Of a stretch of DNA of 64,000 bases, positions 1 to 7,981 are shown one piece after another; position 1 is the stretch's first letter; each line of letters starts with the position of its first letter. The translations under genes and the position numbers were made by a program. This DNA comes from Clostridia bacterium (GTDB lineage Bacteria; Bacillota; Clostridia; UBA1381), in contig JAGBHE010000061.1 of NCBI GenBank assembly GCA_017935675.1, forward strand, positions 144,899 through 208,898, read 5' to 3'. The notes under the pieces were generated by a model. That model saw only the letters and a program-made list of their open reading frames with translations. It was not told where the DNA came from and made no database searches.

Positions 1-470
1 TTTACGGCAGAGCATATTTCCTTAAGAGCTTCATATGATAAATTTTTTGCATCCGCCTTTGTTGATGTGGAGAATACCGCGCCTGAGCCAAGATAATCAG
101 CACCTGCTTTTTCGGCTTCAAGCGCCTGCTCCGCAGTTCTTGCCGAAACTCCGATTATCTTATCCGCGCCGAGGATTTTCCGCGCCTTTGCGGGATTCAT
201 ATCCCCCTGTCCGAGATGCACCCCGTCAGCTCCGCTGAGCCTTGCTATTTCAACATTATCATTTATAACAAAGGGAACGTTTTTACTTCGGCACAGACTG
301 CATATTTCACGAGCCTCATCAAGAAACTCGTCAAAGCCCAGTTTTTTTTCTCTGAGCTGCACAAAAGTAGCCCCTCCGTCAATTGCCTTCTCCACCTGCT
401 CATAAAGGCTTTCGCAGCTATGCCAGCTTCTGTCCGTCACCGCATAAAGCAGCAAATCCTCTGATTTCAT
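1..470 (-). CDS. thiE: Thiamine-phosphate synthase, 3'-truncated by window edge
   Basis: Couples the hydroxymethylpyrimidine diphosphate and thiazole phosphate moieties to thiamine phosphate in the cytosol. Reading the reverse strand from the ATG at 470 gives 156 residues before the window ends; the family is usually about 205-215 aa, so roughly the last quarter is missing. Seen: VTDR (11-14), VQLREK (37-42), a FVIND segment, GADGVHLGQGD, GVSARTAEQA and the start of the phosphate-binding region GADYLGSGAVF. An AGGAGGAAG ribosome site sits 5-7 bases before the ATG. A near-consensus promoter lies only about 30 bases upstream, so this is probably the first gene of its transcript, and there is no room for a TPP riboswitch. 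Identification is confident. Confidence 0.93.
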   Translation of the reverse strand, partial: MKSEDLLLYAVTDRSWHSCESLYEQVEKAIDGGATFVQLREKKLGFDEFLDEAREICSLCRSKNVPFVINDNVEIARLSGADGVHLGQGDMNPAKARKILGADKIIGVSARTAEQALEAEKAGADYLGSGAVFSTSTKADAKNLSYEALKEICSAV

Positions 471-505
471 AAACAGCTTCCTCCTCATGCTTCACAGCTT
501 AATTC

Positions 506-534
506 AGTGTATCACAGCTTGAGGTTTTTGTCAA
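506..534 (-). promoter_or_regulatory. Promoter of thiE
   Basis: On the reverse strand TTGACA (534-529) and TACACT (511-506) are separated by exactly 17 bases. The predicted start of transcription, near 499, leaves a leader of about 30 bases before the thiE ATG. Confidence 0.75.
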
Positions 535-646
535 TATTCATGAGTGATTTTCAGACAATTTCCCGAAAAATATTTCTCCGGCAGGGAAGCCTGCACGTGC
601 CCGCAGATAACGGATGTTTGAATTCAGACATACCTTTTATTGGGGA

Positions 647-675
647 TTGTAAGTTTTAATTGCATATGTTATAAT
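647..675 (+). promoter_or_regulatory. Probable promoter of the nagB-ROK gene
   Basis: TTGTAA (647-652) and TATAAT (670-675) are spaced by 17 bases. The -10 box lies inside the inverted repeat TATGTTA-N9-TAACATA (665-687), a plausible operator for a repressor. The same inverted repeat recurs 101 bases downstream, where no -35 box is visible. Confidence 0.55.
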
Positions 676-714
676 AATTGTAACATAGGAACAAAATCCT
701 TACGGATTTTGAAT
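665..714 (+). repeat. 50-bp direct repeat, copy A (operator-like)
   Basis: Identical over 50 bases to 766-815. Each copy holds the inverted repeat TATGTTA-N9-TAACATA followed by a second small hairpin (AAAATCC-TTAC-GGATTTT). Between the copies is a third hairpin, GCAAAGCCG-ATGG-CGGCTTTGC (741-762). The repeat lies in the leader of the amino-sugar gene and may be a doubled repressor site; the regulator is not identifiable here. Confidence 0.8.
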
Positions 715-765
715 TTATGCAATTATTGTAACGGTGTGAAGCAAAGCCGATGGCGGCTTTGCACT

Positions 766-815
766 TATGTTATAATAATTGTAACATAGGAACAAAATCC
801 TTACGGATTTTGAAT
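766..815 (+). repeat. 50-bp direct repeat, copy B (operator-like)
   Basis: Exact copy of 665-714, ending about 30 bases before the nagB-ROK start codon. It keeps both palindromes but has no recognisable -35 box at the right distance, so it is more likely an internal operator or RNA hairpin than a second promoter. Confidence 0.8.
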
Positions 816-844
816 AAAATTTTATGTGCGGAGGGTGAAAAGCT

Positions 845-2461
845 ATGCGTGTTATAGTTTGCAGCAATTATGATGAAATGTCAAAGCAGGCAGCCAAGCT
901 CGTGGCAGGTCAGGTTAATCTTAAGCCGAATTGTGTTCTCGGTCTTGCAACCGGCTCAACCCCGATAGGTCTTTATAATAACCTCATTCAGATGTCTGAC
1001 GCGGGAGATGTGGATTTTAGTGAGGTAACAACCTTCAACCTTGATGAATATTATCCGATTTCAAAGGATAATGATCAAAGCTATGATTACTTCATGAACA
1101 AGCATCTGTTTTCAAAGGTTAAGATGAAAAACCACTATATCCCAAACGGTGAGACATCAGATCCGGAAAAGGAATGCACCGATTACGAAAAAAGAATTGA
1201 GTCTGAGGGCGGAATTGACTTACAGATACTCGGAATAGGTCAGAACGGACATATAGGCTTTAACGAGCCGGACATCAATCTCAATACGGTTACTCATTTA
1301 ACTCGGCTGACGGAAAGCACCATAAAGGCAAACTCAAGATTTTTTGAAAATATAAACGATGTGCCGACAATGGCGCTTACAATGGGAATCGCCTCAATTT
1401 TAAAGTCAAGAAAAATAATTCTTCTCGCCAGCGGCAGAGCTAAGCATAAGGTTGTGTCGGAGCTTCTGAACGGTGAAATAAATACAAGTATACCTGCATC
1501 AATGCTTAAGGTTCATCCGGATGTTGTTCTTATATGCGACAAGGAAGCATATACAAGCATGTATCTTGGTGTTGATATCGGCGGGACCCACATTAAGTTC
1601 GGCGTAATAGATGATGAGAACCATGTTCTTTATAAAGACAGCATAAGAACAAGAAAAAGAGGCAAGGCACAGATTATCATGAGCGAAATCGGCGCCGCAT
1701 GCAAAGAAATAATTAAAAAATACCCGATTTCAGGCATAGGTATCGGCACTCCGGGCATAATCGATAAAAAGGATAACCGTGTAAGCGCCGCTAACCTGCC
1801 CTTTGACAATGACCCGATTGTTGATTATCTTAAGGAATATATTGATTTACCGATTTATCTTGACAATGACGCAAACTGCGCAGCCCTTGCAGAATGTAAG
1901 GCGGGCGTCCATGAGGATGATCTGCTGATGATAACTCTCGGGACGGGTATCGGCGGCGGAATAATACTCGGCGGCAAGATTTATTCCGGTAAGCGCGGCG
2001 ACGCCGGGGAAATCGGACATATGTGCATTCAGTCTGACGGAATCAGATGCAGCTGCGGTCTTGTAGGCTGCTGGGAGAAATACGCCTCTGTATCTGCGCT
2101 TATTGAACAGATAAATGACGCAGCTCAGAAAAATCCCGACTGTATAATGGCTCAGATTATTAAAGAGGAAAACGGAGCCGCCGACGGTGAAACGGTATTC
2201 AAGGCAATGGAAAAAGGCTGTCCTGTTGCAAATGAGGTTTTTGATAAATACCTTTCATATCTTGCTACCGGTATAAACAGCGTTGCAAACATATTCAGAC
2301 CGGAAACAATAGTTCTCGCAGGAGGGATAACAGCTCAGGGAGATATACTGTTAAAGCCGCTTCAAAAAAAGCTTGCCGCAAACATAAATGTTAAGATTTC
2401 CAGGCTTCAGAATGACGCCGGTATAATCGGCGCTGCGCTGCTTGCAAAGCTTTCACAATAA
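845..2461 (+). CDS. Fused glucosamine-6-phosphate deaminase / ROK sugar kinase
   Basis: Bifunctional cytosolic enzyme of amino-sugar use. Residues 1-238 are a complete NagB (glucosamine-6-P to fructose-6-P plus ammonia): LGLATGSTPIG (~33-43), NLDEYYPI, GIGQNGHIGFNEP and GRAKHKVV, ending with the normal NagB tail. Residue 239 is a Met that begins a full ROK kinase: YLGVDIGGTHIKFGV phosphate motif, catalytic Asp in DNDANCAALAE, GEIGH and the zinc cysteines CSCGLVGCWEKYAS. There is no linker, and AAGGA lies about 13 bases before the Met239 codon (1559-1561), as if two adjacent genes lost the intervening stop. The kinase could act on N-acetylglucosamine, glucosamine or glucose; the sequence does not decide. 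Ribosome site GGAGGG lies about 9 bases before the ATG. Confidence 0.92.
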   Translation: MRVIVCSNYDEMSKQAAKLVAGQVNLKPNCVLGLATGSTPIGLYNNLIQMSDAGDVDFSEVTTFNLDEYYPISKDNDQSYDYFMNKHLFSKVKMKNHYIPNGETSDPEKECTDYEKRIESEGGIDLQILGIGQNGHIGFNEPDINLNTVTHLTRLTESTIKANSRFFENINDVPTMALTMGIASILKSRKIILLASGRAKHKVVSELLNGEINTSIPASMLKVHPDVVLICDKEAYTSMYLGVDIGGTHIKFGVIDDENHVLYKDSIRTRKRGKAQIIMSEIGAACKEIIKKYPISGIGIGTPGIIDKKDNRVSAANLPFDNDPIVDYLKEYIDLPIYLDNDANCAALAECKAGVHEDDLLMITLGTGIGGGIILGGKIYSGKRGDAGEIGHMCIQSDGIRCSCGLVGCWEKYASVSALIEQINDAAQKNPDCIMAQIIKEENGAADGETVFKAMEKGCPVANEVFDKYLSYLATGINSVANIFRPETIVLAGGITAQGDILLKPLQKKLAANINVKISRLQNDAGIIGAALLAKLSQ

Positions 2462-2500
2462 TAAATTGGGTGTTGCTTAACGCAACACCCAATTTATTTA
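2461..2500 (+). terminator. Intrinsic terminator after nagB-ROK
   Basis: A stem of 14 perfect pairs (AAATTGGGTGTTGC with GCAACACCCAATTT, loop TTAAC; 2463-2495), extendable by three A-T pairs, followed by a short T-rich stretch. It starts directly at the stop codon. Confidence 0.8.
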
Positions 2501-2503
2501 ATG

Positions 2504-2677
2504 TAAATCGGAGCAATGCTCTGCTTTGCTTGCAAGGAGCAGAGCTTGTGACAGATTGCAAGCAAGCGCAGGAAGCGTCAGCTCCTCAGGGTTTCAGTGG
2601 GAGATTATAACTCCCACTGAAATTCTGAGATGGGGCCCTCCGCCTAAGAGGCGGGTCCCATCTGCGCGTAGGTTATT
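2504..2677. repeat. ~172-bp structured repeat, copy 1
   Basis: Near-identical to 4269-4440. On the + strand it holds: a helix GCTCTGCT/AGCAGAGC (2518-2525 with 2538-2545); an overlapping TTGCTTGCAA/TTGCAAGCAA pair (2526-2535 with 2556-2565) that could form a pseudoknot or an alternative fold; a 19-bp stem (2585-2603 with 2611-2629) with two G-U pairs; and a GC-rich hairpin around 2630-2663. Its end overlaps the stop codon of the stalk-domain gene at 2673. No coding potential is evident. It may be a structured RNA or a short mobile palindromic element. Confidence 0.75.
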
Positions 2678-4163
2678 CCGCTGCCTCGGCAGGACCTTCG
2701 TCTTTCAGCATTGAATTGATATAAATTACGGAACCGGGATTATCCTCAAGCTTTTCATACTCCACTTTGCAGCTGAAATTTTCGCTTACAAAACGCAGTG
2801 GTACAAGCGTGCGGTCATTTCTTATTGTAGCAGGTACATCAAGCTTTACAGTCTCTGTTTTATCACCGACTGTCTTCTTAACCTCGTCATCATCTATTGT
2901 AAGGACAAGAGTTGTCCGGCCGTCCTTAATTGTGATAACTCCCGCCTCATAGGAAATATTCTCATCGGAAATGCCTATTACGTTACAGAACTTTCTAAGA
3001 GGCACAAGCGTACGGTCATTTTCAATAACCGGCTCAACATCGTCAAATTTTACACGGATACCGTTATACAATACATTGATTTTCGTTTCATCAATCATCA
3101 TATCCTCAAGGTATATTGAATTATCCTCGGTTAATTTCGGAAATTCAACTTTAACGTCACCGTTTACATTCGAAATATCCATATCAATCTTCAGATAAGC
3201 CGATATATCGGAATTTTTCTCTGTTACAGACTCTATAAAGGCCTTTGTTTCCTCAGTTTCGTCCATGTCATCAATAATAGGTGAAACCGCTTTAATAACC
3301 TTGTACAGGTTAGTGTCAAAATTTATTTCAACGCCCATGGTTTTAAGATGCTTATCATCATCCATTGATGCGGTTATCACCATGGCATCATCAGCAAAGA
3401 ACTGTACATCCTTTAAGGCTCCGACCCATTTTTTTACTTCCTCTTCATATTTACTGCGCATTTCATCTGTGATTTCACCGGTGCTTACTTCCTCACCCTC
3501 CACAGCAGAAGATACGGATACGGCTATAGTTGAAAGCATTAAATCCTCCATATTCAGCATCATGCTTTCAATAACATCCTTTATTTCCTTTTCCGTGAAC
3601 GTCATTGTATAAACGCCGTCTTTTTCCTTAAATTTCTTATCGGGTACAGCGGAATATATCTGCTCATTAATCTCTTTAATCTTCTCGGGTGAATAAGCAG
3701 TCATGCTGTCAATCAATTGGTCATAGCCCGGAATCCTGCTGTAATCCATAACCATATACTTATCCGTATCCGGCGATTTCATGATATAAACAAGCTTGGG
3801 AGCGTTTTTATCACTCATATCCATATCCATGTACGTCTCAATATCAACATCGGGTTCACCGGTCATTTTTACAACAGCATTCATTGCCATCTGCATAACA
3901 AGGCTGTCAGCAGCTCCCTTAAGTGCAATGTCATAATCAGCGCTCATGGCAGGAAGCTCGTCACCTGTAATTTCAAACACTTCCTTCATCTCATCACTGA
4001 TTTTCTCAATACCAATCTCCATGGTCATTTTCATATTTGCGCTTGTTATACTTTCGGTCATTGCAGCCTTGATATCATCATCAGACGCTGCAAGAACATT
4101 TACGGACATTGCAGCTGTCATAACGCTCAGCAGCAATGCTATGTATTTTCTCATTTTCTTCAT
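2673..4163 (-). CDS. Secreted protein with C-terminal copper-amine-oxidase-like stalk domain
   Basis: 496 aa. Residues 1-25 are a signal peptide (MKKMRKY, then a hydrophobic run ending VLAAS), so the protein is exported. The body (~26-375) is an acidic, Met-rich, alpha/beta region without a family I recognise; its tone resembles lipoprotein-like surface domains. The last ~120 residues hold two copies of the (I/V)xNDRTLVPLR motif typical of the copper amine oxidase N-terminal-like 'stalk' domain, which in Clostridia occurs in cell-surface proteins and needs no copper. The same domain type recurs in three other proteins of this window. GGAGGAAAAGGAAT precedes the ATG. Function unknown; possibly an envelope stress or structural protein. 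Confidence 0.8.
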   Translation of the reverse strand: MKKMRKYIALLLSVMTAAMSVNVLAASDDDIKAAMTESITSANMKMTMEIGIEKISDEMKEVFEITGDELPAMSADYDIALKGAADSLVMQMAMNAVVKMTGEPDVDIETYMDMDMSDKNAPKLVYIMKSPDTDKYMVMDYSRIPGYDQLIDSMTAYSPEKIKEINEQIYSAVPDKKFKEKDGVYTMTFTEKEIKDVIESMMLNMEDLMLSTIAVSVSSAVEGEEVSTGEITDEMRSKYEEEVKKWVGALKDVQFFADDAMVITASMDDDKHLKTMGVEINFDTNLYKVIKAVSPIIDDMDETEETKAFIESVTEKNSDISAYLKIDMDISNVNGDVKVEFPKLTEDNSIYLEDMMIDETKINVLYNGIRVKFDDVEPVIENDRTLVPLRKFCNVIGISDENISYEAGVITIKDGRTTLVLTIDDDEVKKTVGDKTETVKLDVPATIRNDRTLVPLRFVSENFSCKVEYEKLEDNPGSVIYINSMLKDEGPAEAAE

Positions 4164-4268
4164 ATTCCTTTTCCTCCATTAATTTTTTTACTTTATTCCG
4201 ATACAGTAATTATAACATTCCTGCATTTTAAAGTCAATACAAAAGTATGATAAATTTATTAATTTTTT

Positions 4269-4440
4269 TAAATCGGAGCAATGCTCTGCTTTGCTTGCAA
4301 GGAGCAGAGCTTGCGACAGATTGCAAGCAAGCGCAGGAAGCGTCAGCTCCTCAGGATTTCAGTGGGAGATTATAACTCCCACTGAAATCCTGAGATGGGG
4401 CCCGCCTTTATAGGCGGGGGACATCTGCGCGTAGGTTATT
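4269..4440. repeat. ~172-bp structured repeat, copy 2
   Basis: Second copy of 2504-2677, in the same orientation, between the stalk-domain gene and gtrA and a few bases beyond the gtrA stop codon. The 19-bp stem (4350-4368 with 4376-4394) is fully Watson-Crick here where copy 1 has two G-U pairs; the terminal hairpin differs in loop and internal bulge. Both overlapping helices at the 5' end are conserved exactly. The poly-T run just upstream (4263-4269) is on the wrong side to make this a standard terminator for gtrA. Confidence 0.75.
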
Positions 4441-4447
4441 AATATTC

Positions 4448-4861
4448 TCAGCGCTTTCTGAATATTACAAGACGGCTTGCCGCGTAATTGAAAACGATAA
4501 CAAATATATTTGACAAAAGCTTCACCGCAAGCTCATTACAGCCGAGACGGTCAATAAAAATCACAACAACAGCAGTGTCGATGGCTCCGGACAAAAGCCT
4601 TGCGGCAAAAAAGCTTATAAGCTGAAAGAAAAATCCGGAGGCAGCGTCTTTATTTGTGTCAAACACAAAATATTTATTTGTAATAAACGCAAACACAACG
4701 GACAGAAACCATGCGCTCACATTTGAAAAGCATGTTCCGGCTCCGAAAAAGCGCAGGACAAAAAACACGGCCATATTGACAAGCGTGGTGAGACCGCCGA
4801 AAAATATATACAATATCAGCATACGGTATTTTTCAAGCATCAGCTTAATTTTATCAATCAT
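4448..4861 (-). CDS. GtrA family membrane protein
   Basis: About 137 aa with four hydrophobic segments. The N-terminal YIFFGGLTTLVNMAVFFVL helix, the ITNKYFVF motif after helix 2 and the C-terminal NYAASRLVIFRKR are typical of the GtrA family, small membrane proteins thought to flip or carry lipid-linked sugars for cell-surface polysaccharide or teichoic acid decoration. Two in-frame ATGs are available: the first (4867) touches the GGAGG ribosome site with no spacing, while the second (4861) lies six bases from it, so I place the start at 4861. No glycosyltransferase partner lies beside it. Family assignment is confident; substrate is unknown. Confidence 0.88.
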   Translation of the reverse strand: MIDKIKLMLEKYRMLILYIFFGGLTTLVNMAVFFVLRFFGAGTCFSNVSAWFLSVVFAFITNKYFVFDTNKDAASGFFFQLISFFAARLLSGAIDTAVVVIFIDRLGCNELAVKLLSNIFVIVFNYAASRLVIFRKR

Positions 4862-4886
4862 ACTCATCCTCCGTCCCGAATATGGA

Positions 4887-4917
4887 CAGAGGCTGTCCCG
4901 GTAAAGAACAGCCTCTG
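4887..4917 (-). terminator. Hairpin downstream of the oad operon
   Basis: CAGAGGCTGT and ACAGCCTCTG form a 10-bp stem with an 11-base loop, 17 bases past the oadA stop codon on the reverse strand. The following sequence is only weakly T-rich, so termination would be inefficient and some read-through into gtrA is possible. Confidence 0.5.
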
Positions 4918-4933
4918 ATTAATCAGCAATATC

Positions 4934-6346
4934 CTAAGATAAGTCCTGAACGTAAATCGTTTTAACCTCATCCTTCTTCGCCGTCTGAGTCTCAGGAGCA
5001 GGTGCTCTTCCGTCACGGACAGCAAAAAACTTTTCCGCAACCTGGGGGAAAAGTGCGTAGCTCAGCACATCCTCCTCAGATTTTGCTATGCCCTTCATTT
5101 CCTCCCTGTACTGTTCAAGCTCAGGCTTAAGAAGGTCCGCAGGACGGCAGGTAATAACCTCGTCATTACCGATAGCCTTTTTCTGAACCTCTTCATTGAC
5201 GGGAGCGGGAAGCTTTCCGTACTCGCCGCGAAGAAGTCCCTTTGATTCCTTTGTTATCATCTTGTACCTTTCACCGGCAAGCACATTAAGCACCGCCTGA
5301 GAGCCTACAATCTGACTGGTCGGAGTTACAAGGGGAGGATATCCGAAATCCTCACGTACCCTCGGCACTTCAGCAAGCACATCATAATATTTGTCCTCAG
5401 CATGAGCCTGCTTAAGCTGAGAAATCAGGTTTGACAGCATTCCGCCCGGAACCTGGTAAAGCAGTGTGTTTGTATCAACACTGAGAACCTTCGGGTCAAG
5501 GATTCCCTGCTCCTTAAGCTTATTCGCAACACCTCTGAAATGAGCGGCTGCCTTGCTGAGCTTTTCAAGATCAAGACCTGTATCCCTGTCCTGACCCTTA
5601 AGTGTTGCAACAAGGGCTTCAGTCGCCGGGTTGCTTGTTCCGTTGGCAAGAGGTGAGAGCGCGCAGTCTACTATATCAACGCCTGCCTGTGACGCCATAA
5701 GATATGTCATGTCACCGGTACCTGTAGTGTTATGAGTATGAAGGTGAATCGGCACGGAAACATTTTCCTTAAGCTTCTTCACAAGCTTGTAAGCCTCAAA
5801 CGGAAGAAGAAGGTTCGCCATATCCTTTATACAGATAACGTCAGCACCCATCTTTTCAAGCTCACATGCAAGCTTTACAAAATAATCCTCGTTATGAACA
5901 GGGCTTATTGTGTAGCTGATCGCAGCTTCGCAGATTCCGCCGTATTCCTTTACAAACTTCATTGCGGCAGACATATTGCGCGGATCGTTAAGAGCGTCAA
6001 ATATCCTTACCACATCAATTCCGTTTTCAATTGACTTTTTACAGAACGCTTCGACAACATCATCTGCGTAATGCTTGTAACCAAGTATATTCTGACCGCG
6101 GAGAAGCATTTGAAGCTTTGTGTTCGGCATAGCCTTTTTAAGAGCTCTGAGCCGCTCCCACGGATCCTCGTTCAAAAATCTCATACAGGAGTCAAAGGTT
6201 GCTCCGCCCCAGCACTCAAGCGACCAATAGCCTATGCTGTCGAGAATTTCACAGGCGGGCAGCATATCCTCCAGCTTCATACGCGTAGCAGCCTGAGACT
6301 GATGCGCATCACGAAGTATTGTATCAGTTATATATAATTTGCTCAT
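4934..6346 (-). CDS. oadA: Oxaloacetate decarboxylase alpha subunit (carboxyltransferase)
   Basis: 470 aa cytosolic subunit that moves the carboxyl group from oxaloacetate (or a related acyl donor) to biotin. DTILRDAHQS at 8-17 starts the carboxyltransferase TIM barrel; CIKDMA carries the active-site lysine and HLHTHNT the metal-binding histidines, followed by LANGTSNPATEALVATL. The C-terminal PYC/OADA domain (~300-450) is present, but the biotinyl domain often fused here is absent; it is encoded separately at 7599-7946. Last gene of the operon oadG-carrier-oadB-oadA. Relatives include pyruvate carboxylase subunit B and methylmalonyl/glutaconyl decarboxylases, but the OadB and OadG neighbours favour a sodium-pumping decarboxylase. 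Confidence 0.9.
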   Translation of the reverse strand: MSKLYITDTILRDAHQSQAATRMKLEDMLPACEILDSIGYWSLECWGGATFDSCMRFLNEDPWERLRALKKAMPNTKLQMLLRGQNILGYKHYADDVVEAFCKKSIENGIDVVRIFDALNDPRNMSAAMKFVKEYGGICEAAISYTISPVHNEDYFVKLACELEKMGADVICIKDMANLLLPFEAYKLVKKLKENVSVPIHLHTHNTTGTGDMTYLMASQAGVDIVDCALSPLANGTSNPATEALVATLKGQDRDTGLDLEKLSKAAAHFRGVANKLKEQGILDPKVLSVDTNTLLYQVPGGMLSNLISQLKQAHAEDKYYDVLAEVPRVREDFGYPPLVTPTSQIVGSQAVLNVLAGERYKMITKESKGLLRGEYGKLPAPVNEEVQKKAIGNDEVITCRPADLLKPELEQYREEMKGIAKSEEDVLSYALFPQVAEKFFAVRDGRAPAPETQTAKKDEVKTIYVQDLS

Positions 6347-6382
6347 ACAAAATCCCTACCTTTCTAAAATCATTAACTATCC

Positions 6383-7563
6383 TTATTTCATAAACAAAGT
6401 AAGGAATGCACCGGCAGCAATTGCCGAACCGATAACTCCGGAAACGTTCGGACCCATCGCGTGCATGAGCAGGAAGTTCCTCGGATTTTCCTTCTGACCG
6501 ACAACTTGAGAAACTCTTGCTGCCATCGGAACTGCCGAAACTCCGGCGGAACCGATAAGCGGATTGATTTTGTTTTTCAGGAACAGGTTCATAAACTTTG
6601 CGAGAAGAACTCCTCCGGCAGTACCGAAACCGAATGCTATAACACCCATTATTATAATCTGCAGTGTCTTTGCGCTGAGGAATATGTCGGCAGTTGCCGT
6701 TGCTCCTACGGAAATTCCGAGGAATATTGTTACTATGTTCATAAGCTCATTCTGAGCTGTCTTTGAAATTCTTTCCGTAACGCCGCACTCACGCATGAGA
6801 TTACCGAGCATCAGACAACCGATAAGAGGAGCTGCCGAGGGAAGAAGAAGCGCTACAAAAGCCGTTATGACAATCGGGAATATAATCTTTTCCGTCTTTG
6901 ACACATTTCTGAGCTGCTTCATTTCTATCTGTCTCTCCTTCTTTGTTGTAAGAAGCTTCATAATTGGCGGCTGAATAACCGGAACAAGAGCCATATACGA
7001 ATATGCCGCAACTGCTATCGGGCCGAGAAGATCAGGCGCAAGCTTTGATGTTACAAAAATCGCAGTCGGACCGTCAGCTCCGCCGATTATACCTGTTGAA
7101 GCTGCTTCAAACGGAGTGAATCCGAAAAGTATTCTCGTTCCGAAAAACGTTATGAAAATACCGAGCTGCGCAGCAGCGCCGAGCAGAAGACTCTTGGGGT
7201 TTGCGATAAGGGGACCGAAATCCGTCATTGCGCCGACGCCCAAAAAGATAAGACAGGGGTAAATACCAAGCTTAACACCAAGATATAAATAATCTATAAG
7301 TCCCGGCGTAATGTCGCCCGCTCCCGCAAATATATCCCAATGAACGTGACCGCCCTCGAAAAGCTCGGTATGATACATTTCCGCTCCCGGCAGATTTGTA
7401 AGCAGCATACCGAAGGCTATCGGTAAAGCAGCAACGGTTCAAATTTCTTTACAATGGCAAGATACAAAAGAACAAACGATATAAGAAGCATAATCAGCAC
7501 CTTTGGGTCTGAAGCTACCATCGCAAATCCCGTATCCTGCGCAAATTTAATTAAAGTATCCAT
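6383..7563 (-). CDS. oadB: Sodium-pumping decarboxylase beta subunit, with apparent -1 frameshift
   Basis: Integral membrane subunit that decarboxylates carboxybiotin and exports sodium. From the ATG at 7563 the reverse strand reads [20 protein letters not shown] and continues to ...VKKFEPLLL, then hits a stop in that frame; the expected continuation [20 protein letters not shown] is in the -1 frame. One base is missing in the A3 run near 7425-7427 (T3 on the coding strand). After the break the protein is intact to 6383, including [15 protein letters not shown] and the family motif [10 protein letters not shown]. Restoring one base gives about 393 aa, normal for OadB. An intact downstream ORF starts at 7408. 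All other oad genes look intact, so an assembly error is at least as likely as a true mutation. No canonical slippery heptamer is present. Confidence 0.85.
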
Positions 7564-7598
7564 TATTTTTACGCTCCTTTATTTAGTTTTACGGGGAT

Positions 7599-7946
7599 TT
7601 ATGCAATTGTGCAAAGAACGCTTCCCGACTCAACAGACTGACCCTTTGTCACACCTATTGAAGTTACTTTTCCGTCTGCTCCTGCCATAATTTCATTTTC
7701 CATCTTCATTGCTTCAAGAATCATAAGTACCTGCCCTGATTTTACGGTATCACCTACGTTTACCTTTATATCAAGGATATTTCCGGGCATCGGAGATGTA
7801 ACCTTTTCACCGGCTCCGCTTGCGGCGGGCGCGGCAGGTGCGGGAGCAGCCTTCGGAGCTGCAGCTGATTTTGCTTCGCTTTCGCTTACAAGCTCTATTT
7901 CAACCTCATATTCATTTCCGTTTACATTTACCTTATACTTTTTCAT
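7599..7946 (-). CDS. Biotin/lipoyl carrier protein of the decarboxylase
   Basis: 115 aa biotin carrier. Residues 1-30 form a small beta region (KYKVNVNGNEYEVE), then a flexible Ala/Pro-rich linker (~33-48, AAPKAAPAPAAPAA) and the biotinyl domain (~50-115), with the attachment lysine in EAMKMENEI and the hairpin start SPMPGNILDIKV. It shuttles carboxybiotin between OadA and OadB. In other bacteria this domain is the C-terminus of OadA; here, and in many Clostridia, it is a separate gene. I chose the ATG at 7946 rather than the TTG at 7952, because AAAGGATGA sits about 8 bases before the ATG. Lies between oadG and oadB with short gaps. Confidence 0.92.
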   Translation of the reverse strand: MKKYKVNVNGNEYEVEIELVSESEAKSAAAPKAAPAPAAPAASGAGEKVTSPMPGNILDIKVNVGDTVKSGQVLMILEAMKMENEIMAGADGKVTSIGVTKGQSVESGSVLCTIA

Positions 7947-7981
7947 AACCAATTCATCCTTTCTGAAATCAAATTAAATTA

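Noticed and set aside
471..505. TPP riboswitch before thiE
   Set aside because: The promoter is only about 30 bases upstream of the ATG, and no TPP consensus is present.
2673..4163. A true copper amine oxidase
   Set aside because: Only the stalk-like NDRTLVPLR domain is present; the catalytic oxidase domain with the Tyr-derived cofactor is absent.
7400..7440. Programmed frameshift in oadB
   Set aside because: The junction GCTTTACC is not a slippery heptamer and no pseudoknot follows; relatives are not known to use recoding, so a sequencing or real mutation is simpler.
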